Assembly: GCA_023653785.1 (NCBI GenBank)
Contig: JAMKCH010078773.1
Location: 305,131 to 369,130 of the forward strand
DNA: 64,000 nt
Direction of reading: 5' to 3'
DNA from: Ophioderma brevispina
Lineage: Eukaryota > Echinodermata > Ophiuroidea > Amphilepidida > Ophiodermatidae
Shown: positions 1 through 12,000 of the stretch, piece after piece
Layout of the letters: every line of letters begins with the position of its first letter
Position numbering within the stretch: the first letter of the stretch is position 1
Program-made: the position numbers and the translations under genes
The notes under the pieces: model-generated
What the model saw: the letters and a program-made list of their open reading frames with translations, nothing else
Database searches by the model: none
Told to the model about the DNA's origin: nothing

Positions 1-64
1 TATATTGCAAGCTGTTAATGAAGCGGGATCAACTAAGCGGCATATGATAGACCTGTGCGCCATG
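1..64 (+). CDS. HSPG2: Perlecan exon: end of an Ig domain
   Basis: The window opens inside an exon. It reads AVNEAGST followed by a hydrophobic strand, which is the typical last strand pair of an Ig C2 domain (Y-x-C-x-A-x-N-x-x-G). The donor is ATG|GTAAGG at 64/65. The Tyr and Cys codons at the very start are one frame off from AVNEAG, so a base seems to be missing near position 10. Confidence 0.6.
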
Positions 65-3000
65 GTAAGGTTTTTCTGCATTATTTTAACATGCCGTAAT
101 TGAGTATAGCTAACTCAGCGGTAGGGTCATATGTTTAGGAATACTTGTAGCGGGGGTGGTGTACGATTCAGGTTGATAACACGGTGAAGGAATTGAGCAA
201 TTTAATAAGTCGGTCGGCAGTCAGGAATGGATCAGGTGAGATTAAGATAAATGTAACTGAGAATGTGGCAAGCATCAACCCCCCGATACTAGGGTTAATG
301 GGTAATTTATTTATTAATTACAATTTAGAGGGCCGAGCCCTCGGAGGTATACCAAACAGTGATTAACCACTAAAGTTATAAAAAGTAGCATATGGAGTGG
401 AATTAAAAGTTGGTCGATAGTTTTTGGGATTTATTCATTGTGAAATATTGAATGTTTTACCAACACGTTTAACAAAATAAAGTAACTAGCATAGTTAATA
501 TTGTATTTAAATGGCATTAAAAGGTTGACTGCATAATTCACAAAGTTACCTTACATTCCTGTAATTACAGCTGCTCCATCAGTGTCCATCATGGTGCACA
601 CTGTTGGCCAATACGTGCCTGTCGGTGGATCAGTGACTCGACTGACACGAGAAGTGAACAACCAAAAAACACCGGTTGTGACCTGGGTCAAAGTGACGGA
701 GAATTCCAATTAAAAGCTTCTCTCAGTGGTGGAATGTTGACTATTCCTACTGCTACAGTTAACAGATGCTGGAACCTACCGTTGCACCGCTTACAAAGTG
801 TGGATCTCAACAGTTCGCAAGTGGTCCTCTTGTGCAATGTAGGGTATTAAAATAAATTACAAATATGATGTGGGAAAATAGTGGTCTAGAATTGACCTTG
901 AGGAATGCTAAAGTAACAGAAATGACATTGGTGGGGAATTTGGCATGTTATTGCTTGTTAAGTAAATACTGTCATTTTTTTTAAGTTTCAATGATTTATT
1001 TTTGATGGAACTTTCAAAGAATTTACTAGAATATCTTTACCCATTCATTGAACAGTGTCCCCAGCTTCCCATACAGCCGGCAGCAACGCACAGCTCAATA
1101 GGCTCAAGGGTTAGCAATTCACTGCTTAGCGACTGGATCTCCAATGCCAGAGATCTTCTGGTACAAGCAGGAGGGGTGGATTACCAGCTAGCTATTCAGA
1201 TTGATAATGGTGTCGGACCTGATACCAACATCACGAGGAGGATTCTGTGTGGACGTGTGTGAGCAAGCAACGATGGAGGAATACAGAGTATACAACGAAC
1301 TGTATGTGGAGGTACGGAATCACCAATAGGGGTTTCTGGTGGGTTTACAAATAAAACACACAGTGATATACTCTGTCCAGGGTTTATTTTCTCCTTTTCG
1401 GGGGTTTGGCCATTGCTAAAGTGTGTGCTGCAGTGCACGCACACACATACGCGCCTGTTTGCATCGTACTCGCCACTGTATTGGTTTGTTTTAAAATTAG
1501 CTGTTATTGTTCAACTTGTTCCTGTGCATGAGGCGTGAATGGCTTGCATACGGTCGTGACTAAGACGCGCAATTGAGAGAAAAAAAACATCTGGATACAG
1601 TATACGCACATGCATACACAAACAATGATTCATTACATCTGAAATTTTACCACCAAAAAAAATTGTAATCTGCACTCATTCATAAGGGATGTGATCAAGC
1701 AAAATGAGTCAGAAGTTCAAATATTGATTTTGAGGAATAGCCAAACAAAGGAGAAAATGTCTGATGATTTCCCATGTTTTTTGCCACCTTCAAATGATTT
1801 TAAATTGGAATTAATTGGTCAATTTAATGGGGGGTTTCAGCAAAATGTGCTTTTTTAATGTTGTATACAGTTACATGGAAAAATAAAAATCGAATATCAC
1901 CAACTGTAGACTCATTTTGCTTGATCACGTCACAAATTGTGCATATTAACTAATCATTGCATATTTTTCCTGATGGTAATAACAAAAGGAAGCCCAAGCG
2001 TGTCGTATATTCTGTGAATAGGAAAGTTGCGTAGGACGAAAAACTTGTCTCCTAGTTTAATTTTTTTGTGGGGGGATTTTTTTTTTTAATTATTAATGTT
2101 ACAAATTGAAATATGTATTCAATGTTTGCTTTTAGAAAAAAAAAAAAAAAAACTGGTGCCTACTTACTCAGATGCCAACTTCTTACATCGCCTACAGAGG
2201 CTGAGAAATGCTCATAAAATTACTTTGATATCAAAATTCTCTTTCAAAACAAGAGAGCTAGAAGGTAAGATTCATATTCCAACTCATTGTTTATAAGGGC
2301 TACGATGATGTAACTTGGTGGAAAGGAGGGGGTGGGATGGGGTGTCATGTTGGTGACCCATGTGACCTCACAGGACCTTTGGACGGTCAAAATGTTAACC
2401 CTTAATATATTGCATCCGTATGAGTTACGTAAGGTCTACGATGATGTACATTGGTGGAAAGGAGGGCGGGTGGGGTGACATCAGGGACCTTTTAGCCCCA
2501 TTCACACACCGACTACAGCCGACGACACTCAGGCAGTCATAATATTTTGTTTCCCCCCCCCCACAAAAAAGTATGTCTCGATCAGCACCCACATATTTAT
2601 ACTAAATTAGGTTAGGAGTGTGTACTTGTAAAATGTATTCCTTTTGACTTTCCAAAGTGGGTAAGGTACTGATAACTTTACATCACTTCCTCTTCAGGTA
2701 TGATCTTGTTTAATGGCCAAAAGACAACGGTGGAGGCGATTTCCGTGCATTATGGAATGGCTCAGGGTTTCGCTCAATTCCGATTTGATCCGGCGGCGGA
2801 GTCGCCATCATCAACAGTCACAACCGAGAGGCTGGACCTTGGCAAATGGAACACCGTTGACTATCGTACGCAACATGACCTATGCAGACATGGATGTCGA
2901 CGACCATCCTAGAGTGACGGATATGGCTCCTAGTTGGCTCTCAGGAATGGAATTGATACAGAAGTTGTATCTGGGGGGTATTGAGAAGTTTGAAACCGTA

Positions 3001-6000
3001 CCAACAGTCGCGGGATTTAGAACCGGGTTTATTGGTGAGTGTATGGAGCATGGAGGAGAGACTTTTGTGTTTAGAAGTTTTGTATTCCTGTTTTTCAGTA
3101 TCGCAATCAATTTTAGTGTTAATTGAAGAAACTACAAACTGTTGTGATTCTGTGTTGAAAAATAATACTTGTTTCTGATGCAATGGCTAGGAGTACAGCA
3201 AACATTTATTAAAGCAAAGACTTTAAGATTTAAAAACTTATCTATCATTCCACTACTCACTCAGCCTGTGTGGTTCACTGCTAAGAAAGCCCGACTAGTA
3301 TCCAGGAGGTTGCTGGTTCAAATCCAGGCAGGGAGCACAAGATTTTTTGTTTTGTTTTTCTGTACACCAGTCACTCTGGAGAAAAATTAAGATTGAAAAC
3401 AAAATCAATATTAGCATTATTTGGAAACATTAGGAAAGAGTCCCTGCAATGTCGGCAAAGAATGATTGAAAAAATAATTACAATTTGCATGTTGAAAGTG
3501 TTTTCTTGAATATAGTACACGGTATTGATCTAGTCACTTTGAGCGAGTTTTTGAAGTGCCTTTCAATATCGAGCTGTTCTGTAAGGTGTCTGCACTAACC
3601 CTGTGGAACATTCTTAGTATAGACCAAGTCTCGAGTTTGAGGGTGACGTCATGACGCGACTGCATTCAATTTAGCGTTTCGATTGTGCTGCCTTTATTCG
3701 TGTGCGTAAATGCTGTATTGAAAGGTCAGCGTGTACGTTTCTAGGATGCAAAACCTAACATGCGCAGTGACGTCACCCTCAACTTGAAATCGAGTATATA
3801 CCATTTGGAATCTACTCCTTGGAAGACTTCAGTCAGAGTCTTCACAGAGGGGCTGTGGATTTAAATGTAGCTAACCAATGGGCTATTCCATTTAAATCCA
3901 TACTGCACCTGTAACCAAAGCCTTCCACTAGTGTGGAAGACTACCAAAGCCTTCCACTGGTGTGGAAGGCTACCAAAGCCTTCCACTAGTGTGGAAGACT
4001 ACCAAAACCCTTCCACTTGTGTGGAAGACTACCAAAGCCTTCCACTGGTGTGGAAGACTACCAAAGCCTTCTACTGGTGTGGAAGACTACCAAAGCCTTC
4101 CACTGGTGTGGAAGACTACCAAAGCCTTCTACTGGTGTGGAAGACTACCAAAGCCCTTTTATCACTTGTGTGGTTGCAGACGACTTATTTTGTTTCCACA
4201 TTTAAATAAAAATATAACTGGCATTTTAGATGCTTCGGTTCACCACTCACCACTTGTATTTTATTTTACCCTAGGTTGTGTAAGCCTATTGGCAATTGAT
4301 GGACGTGATTATTACCTTGGAGGCGAGGCCATGTCCATTGTTGGAGTTGACAGTTGTCCGACATGTGAGGAAAACCCATGTGCAAACGGAGGTATCTGCC
4401 AAGAAGCCAACACTGAATATGGATTCCGATGCCTGTGTCGAGATGGCTATACAGGATTCTTGTGTGAGGATGTTGGAGATGAATGCTATCCAGGTTTGTA
4501 GCTATGCTTAATGTAAAAAGGCCTGTGAATTGAACCCTGTGGTACTCCCATATTGACACAACACCTCACAAATCTTGATACAACAGTTTGGGCCAATAAG
4601 TACAAGTATTTAGGTACTTATCTAAAACAGAGATAGTCCAGGAGGCAAAAAGGAAAATGGAATTAACCTTGAAAGGCAGTCAATTTTCTTGAAAGATTGG
4701 GATGACAGATTCTGCCTGTTTAGAAGGGGAAAATGTACCTCTGTAGGTAAAGTGTAGTTCATACATGGAAGTTTCAAGGAGATGTTAAACTAGATTTTCT
4801 TTGTTCTTCATAGGTCTGTGCGGTACTGGTATTTGCATCAGCGACCCAGGCCCAGATGGTTACGTGTGTAGGTGCCAAGCGGGACAATTTGGAAAAAACT
4901 GTGAATTTGGTGAGTATATACAATCTATATGTTTCAATTATTATTACGATCAAGGCTAGAGTATTAGTAGGTCTCACAATTTTTAATTTTTAAAAATTAA
5001 GAACTACGCTGATCTGTGCTTTTATTGCAAAATCTCATTCAGTAGATCAAATTATCCCATTGTTGATGTAGTTTGTTATGCTCAATGAAATTTTAAAAAA
5101 TGCTTTGTTGGATGAAACCAGTAATAAATCATCCAGCAAACTTTATGTGCCCTTGTAATTTTCGCAACAATTCTCATTAATATAGACCACCAAAATTAGT
5201 GTCTTTGGTTCCCGAGGGTTTCTATTCACTCCCGTTTTAAATCAGTAATTTAGAACCCAACAGTAGATGCATATAATCATTAATTCAATTCTACCCATTT
5301 TGTCAACAAAGTAAAACATAATGAGCTATCACACTCCCAAGTTCACAAACATCTTAGAGTCGTTAATAGATGATCCCATGTAATAACACAGTGGTAGTAA
5401 CGACCCTTTCATTATGCCGACACGTAACAAAGCCAAGATCGATTTTGACTTTCATATTTGACCAAGAGATGCAATGTATTTGCTGTTTTCCAGTGTGCAT
5501 AAATGTAAATCCAGGAATATGCTGGTTTTGTGTCAAATCACTATCGTCTCATCAAATCGGATATAGTGGAAGTTTGGTTCAGTCAACTGTATGGCGCATG
5601 TCATTTTGGTTTGGTCAGCAATTGGCTGTAAAAATACAAAATGCTGTCTTGATCATGACGTTATCGGATCTTTTTGCAAAATACAGTGGTTTGAGTTGCA
5701 AATGTAGTACATTTCGGCATCGGCAGATTGTAACGTTATCACAAAAGACAAAACCAGTTGTATTTTCTTGGAGTCACAAAATCCCCAGAATTCTGTAGGA
5801 AGAAAGTAGCTAGTCCAATTTTGTGTGAGAATATATCCCGTAGTTACCATCCGCCATCTTGTTTAAGTTAACCGCCATTTTACATGCCCCTTCATCAGAC
5901 ATCGACGACGGAGACTATGCCGCAGGCAGTGGACGTGGTGCCGTGCAGGGGGACTATGGTATTTGATTCATTTTAATTTTAATTTTGCCACCTTGCTCAT

Positions 6001-9000
6001 CACTATACTTCACCAATCCTGCACATTTTTTTTTTTCTGCTTTCTATCTGGTAACTCCTAAATCCACAGCTGCTTTGTAATACCTACTAGCTAGCTATAT
6101 ATCACCCCTCTGTCAAACCACAGCTTTCATACACTCTAATGTTTATCCTGGTGCATGGTGTCCTCTCACCTTTCTGAGGTTAAAAGTTCATGACCTTTGG
6201 TGTCAAAACATCTATAACTTGTGGTGTGTGTCTTTCACTAATACATGTATGACGTTGAAACGAGTAGTGTTGTCTAAAGTTGGTGAAGCAAAGTTGTCTC
6301 ACAGTGTATATCATTTCCTCTATCAGCTAAATTTATTTTCTCTGACACTTGTTAAAGAGAATCATAAGAAACAACAATCGGTGGTCAAAGTGGGTAAATG
6401 TTTTTGTACTCGCACAAAATATGCAACATTATATGCTGTCACTAATATCATAACAACTTCAATATTATTACAATTCTAATCAATAACCATATTCATCCTA
6501 AAGTTGATTCCCATATTCAAAGAAATAACTTCAAAACAGTGATCACAATTACATGGATTAACACTTTAATGTGATTCCATTGCCCTCTCGTCTTCATGCT
6601 TAAACCAGTCTTACAAGAAGCGTAAAATCTAATCATTTTGTGCCTAGTTTACGGCTCTTTTAAATAAGTTGATCAACGTGGGTAGGGAGATTTGTAAACA
6701 GTTGTTGAGATTAAAGCTTATTAGGCAAAGATTTCAAGATGTAGAAAAAGTCGCGTTGATTGATTGTCTTGTGTACTTGTATAGTAATACTAGTTTTAGA
6801 ATGGTTAGTTTAATATTATGTATATTATGTGTGTGCATGGAAATTCCTCCTCTCCTGAGAGTGTTTTAAGTGGTTAGTTGAATGTATTGTATATTGTGTG
6901 TGCATGCAAGTTCTTCTCTCCGAAGAGAATTTCGACAATCAAATTGTTTTGTAAAATGTTAGTTAGAAGTGCACTTCAAGATCAGAAGTTTTAAAATTGT
7001 CATTGGCATTTACTCTATCTTTAAAGTTGAGATGTGGACATATTAGGACTTGTATTCTCAAAGGGAGTCTAACTTTAGACCCGGGTTTAAACCAGACCTA
7101 GTCCTACATGAGTGGACCTTTTTCCTTTTTCAACTACTCTGAAGGTTTGCTGTAACGGGTGAGAAAATTCCTTGTGGAATGGGCCGCAGTGACCCATCCA
7201 TGAGGAATTTTCTCACCCATTATTTTCAACTTTCAGAGTATATAGTGCAGGGAAAAAGGTCCACTCATGTGGGACTAACCCTGGTTTAAATCTGGGTGTA
7301 AAGTTAGATTCTGTGAGAACAACTGTCATAGGGACCACCTACATACACAACCAGATTCTTGGCTCGGCTACTATAAAATACACACCAGTCTCACTGAGAG
7401 GCACCTTTTGAAGTACATTGCCTTTGGAGTCACCTTTATCTCCCTAGGTGGTTCCTAGTAAGCACCAGTAGTCCCCTACTATGGTTCCACTATTAAAGGT
7501 ACTTACAAGGTACTATACATAGGAATCCTGTGTAGCGAGTACTGCACCAACACATTTGGACTCTCAGGAACATACTAGGAAAGGAATATGGCTGTGTAAT
7601 TACAACTGTGCAATCTTAAATGATTCAAATGTGTTTTGTTTAGATAGCATAATTCAAATATATTTTCTATGGTGTCATTCCACATAACTTACCGTAGCCT
7701 ATGGAGCAAGTGATAGGTGATACTTGTTTGTAACATGGACAGGCTTTTTATTGAAATCCAATGAAATTAATTGGAATTTTTTGTGATATATCTTGAGTCA
7801 AACAAAAGAAAATCCTGCTGAAATCTTGAAGTGCATCTTTCAGTTATTACATTAGGCCAGTGTTGTGTTGCCATATTTTATATTTACCTAGATTTGTTAG
7901 TTGGAATGCTGTAGCCCTTTTATATACAGGTCTGCAATTTGCTTCCCCTAATTTAAATTAGCCATCCTTGCTTTTCCTAGAATAGTCATAATATCAGGAC
8001 TAGTTATTGGAAAATTAGGTAGAGCTGCTGCACCAATGCAGACATTTTAGAATATGTAAACTAGATCTGCTTTTTAAGTAGAAGATATTATATAGTTAGT
8101 ATAGCATTATTGCTTTTGTAGAAACTCTTAAACATTGCGTGCACCTCTTACGATAGTAAGATTGAAGATGTAGTACATTTATAGTAATTAGAAATCACTA
8201 ATAATATATACCATCAGATGGTTAAACAGACAATTTTTTTTTTCTCAGATATGAAATTGTAATGCATATTATGAATGATGTTGGTTCATATAAATTTCTT
8301 GCTGAAGATCAAATTAGAGTGAGGAGGGAGAATGCTTAAACATGGTGGATATTTCACACCAGAAGAATAGCGTCTCAAGCAATTTGTAACAAACTCATTG
8401 TTGTAAAAGTAACCTGTTTTGTATATTATCAAAAAGATTGGAATTTTCATAACAGAGTATAGGGTTAAGTTTTTGCTATTTGTAATTTCAGAATACCAAC
8501 TAATAAATAGGTCTACTTTATTCATAGGATCAATAGCCAGTTCGGGGTCAAAGTTCACTTGGTGATGGATCATTTACAAAACATGCTGCAAAAAATCACC
8601 TATTTTCATATTTGAATTGACTAATGGTTCCTCGGTGTTGGAAAGAAAGTTATACCTATTCAGCTTATTATGAAATGCAGCTGAGGCTTTCATGGGCTCA
8701 TTACGTCACTGCATAATTCCTCAGGCTTCTCTATAACTACAGTAAATATCAGAGGGTGTTTTGAATCAATCCCATGATGTATAGCAATGTTCCTATACTG
8801 TACTGTACATACAATACACATGTCAGTACTTAGGGATAAAAAATGTTCCAAAACTTTAGTAAAATAAAATAAAATAAATGCAAGTATTTATATAGCGCTT
8901 TACACAACGTCTCAAAGCACTTTACATTTATTCCGCTGTCACTAGGATAAATCCCATTTTTCACATATTGAAATTCGGCAGCCAATTATAACGGCGCACA

Positions 9001-12000
9001 GGATGATTACCCTAACAGCTCCCCATTTACACCTGGGTGAAGTGAGACAGGCGGAGATAAAGTATCTTGCCCAGGGACACAACATATTGGCCTCGGCGGG
9101 GCTCGAACTCACAACCTAATGATCACGAGTCCTGCGCTTTTCCACTAGACCACACATGCTCTCACTAGACCACACATGCTCTCACTAGACCACACATGCT
9201 CTCACAAGATAACCACAAGATATTTCATAATCATGTTAAAAATTCCCTAAGTACTAATGCTTTGTGGGCTAAAATGAGCATTAAGTCAGGGTTTTTATGT
9301 GTTAAGAATAGGATTTTATGGGATCACATGACCCTATTGAGGTGAAATTTCCCAAAACTGGTGCATTGTGGGATTGACTCAAAACACCAAAGAAGTAGAA
9401 AGGATATCATGGGAAGTAGAATCCCTCTCAAGAGCTATATCACCTACTTGTTAAAAAGCAGAGGGTGTTTTGAGTCAATCCCACAATTCACCAGTTATGG
9501 GAAATGTCACTTCAATAAGGTCATGTGATCCTACAAAAATTATATTCTTAACACATAAAACCCTGATTTTTATACTCATTTTAGCCCACAAGGTGAAAGT
9601 ACTTGGGGATTTTTGTGTGATCATGAAATGTCTTGTGGTTCTGACACTTCTTGAACACTTTTTATCCCTAAGTACTGACATGTGTTTAGTACAATACAGT
9701 ATAGACACATTGCAATGCATTGTGGGATTGACTCAAAACACCCTCTGGTTAAAAAGTGAGGGTGATTTTTTGTCGCTTAGGATATGCTCTAAAAAATATG
9801 TATATAGTGTTCATCTAGTTATAACTTTCTTTGTTTCTTCTGACATTCATTTTAGGGGCATACCAGTTAATATTTAACTTTTTTTTCCTTGTCCTCACTT
9901 TCAAGGAAAAGATATCTATCACACACTGTAGTAATTGGGGGAAACACCTTTTATTAATAGTTAAGTTGACAAAGAAATGTTGCCGCAATTTAAACAAACC
10001 TACAACCCGTTCAATTTAGCTGTCATAAGCACTAACCGGATATAATTAGAAAAAGATGCCTCTCGATATAGTATGCAGTTTCAGTTTCAATCATCACCAT
10101 ATCAAGAAAACCAACTCATATCTCTCATAGCAGTAATTCCTTAAAGGGGGAGATAGTACGGGAGCATACAGACATTTGTAACACATCTCAAGTACAATAT
10201 GTTTGAGTGATTAAATCTGTAGACAGCCTGATAGGGACCTCTGAATGTAAATTCTTAAGTGCTGCAAATGGTGCCTTAAGGAAGAGGATTGAGAAAAAGA
10301 TTGCATAGGGTCAAATTTTTAAATTTTTTAAAAACCCTGGTAATGATTTTCTGTTTTTAGCCTATTAACTTCAATAAACTGAGCAGTTGTACAGTAGTAC
10401 AAACTATTTTTTTTTTTTACCTTTTAAGAATCTGTATGGTTAGAAAAATAACCTGTTGCTTGACTTTTCAACATGATGGATCATTCAAAAATTTGACCCC
10501 TGTGTAATCTTTATCTAGAACCCCTCACTCCTTATGGCACCATTTGCAGCACTTTAAAATCGTGTTTTCAGGGGTCCTGTCAGCCGTCCTACAGAGTAAT
10601 CACTCAACACCTTTTGTACTTGTGATGTGTTCCCAATGTCTGCTAGCTCCCGGGCGAAGACTGCACATTTAACTGGTGTGGCCCTGATATAACATCTACG
10701 TAAGTATGGCCATCTTTTGGAATTTTAAAACAGAACGCTTTGGCCAATTTGAGAAGGAATTCTTGGATGCATTGATACCTGTAGGCAAATTTCTTCATGA
10801 TGCCTAAAGTACAATAGACCTCATACCCATTGACTGTGAACAAGTATCACTATGATATTGACCAGGAATTGTTGGTGTTATGAACCCCAAAATTACTGGT
10901 TCTTTTAACTATACCATTTGGATATTAACAATACTGACTTCAGCATTAACTGGTGATAGTTTATTCCTGGGAAGAGCCCATGTTGGACAGCCTTCATGAG
11001 CATTTTTAGACTCTTTGATAACCAGGTTGAAGTCATCCAAGAATTACTGTTCCCAGATACTTTTCAATAGGGGTGTTTCCATAAGGTTTTCCACTTGTTT
11101 CCAAATTCAAAAGTGTCAGAAACAAGTGGAAATAGCCTTCTATACATGTAGTGATAAGCAAAAAGGCAAACACTGCTGTGCTTGCAGCTGTACATAATTC
11201 CTACACCTATATTGTAATGTGAGTGTAAGAAGGTCGTAAGCACAATAGCTGCCACATGTTACATCTGTGTGCTGCCATATATTAGAATAACTTTGAGTTC
11301 ATATTTCCTTGAGTCAGTGGCTCTTGAAATGGTTCTTCAGGTGACTGTGTCACCTGAAGAACCATTTCAAGAGCCACTGACAAAACACTTCGTGTAATTG
11401 TATGTTTGATGGGAATTTATGATATATGGCAGCTATTGCACTTACAACCTTCTTCACATGATGATATTCATTGGGCATTGCATCAGAAGAGGTACCGTTC
11501 TTGTTAACAACAGATCACAACACTTCAAAAGTGTTTCCTTGGTATTAGCTTTCAAAAAAAGGCAGAGAGCAAGATGGGAAAGTTGCAGTCTTCAGTCTTG
11601 ACAAATAGCTCTTGTTTTGTAAGGTTCAAGATGTCTTCTATTCAAGCTATACCAATCTTCATATACATTCGCTTCGCCTTTCTAACTCTCAATTTCTAAA
11701 TTACTTGAGTCCCATGTATTAAAACAAACTTCACACACTACTGCTGATGTATATACATTGTACTTTTAAGTACAATAATGAAAATTGTTCACCCACTTAC
11801 ATATTTCTGACTATACATGCATTATGTTGGCACTGCCGAATTATTCTGAATGCAGGGGGTAGATGTCACTCGTTAGAGCGTCCATCTCCCTTTTACTTTG
11901 GAGAGTAAAATATGTTGACCGTTTCATGCAGATTCAAGTAATTTAGAATTTGAATGTATCGCCTCTCGCTATTTAGGCCTAAAAAAAATTGTTTGATTGG

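Noticed and set aside
184..366. 60-residue frame in the first intron
   Set aside because: It has no similarity I can name and lies between an Ig exon donor (65) and the next acceptor (570).
3913..4205. CRISPR-like look of regular 29-bp repeats
   Set aside because: The units are contiguous with no unique spacers, and the genome is eukaryotic. It is a minisatellite.
3962..4501. 179-residue protein starting in the minisatellite
   Set aside because: The frame only happens to run from the tandem repeat through the intron into the LG1/EGF exon. The real exon begins after the acceptor at 4274.
5370..5798. 142-residue frame as an additional perlecan exon
   Set aside because: It shows no EGF cysteine pattern or LG motif and no fitting splice borders. 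It sits in an intron.
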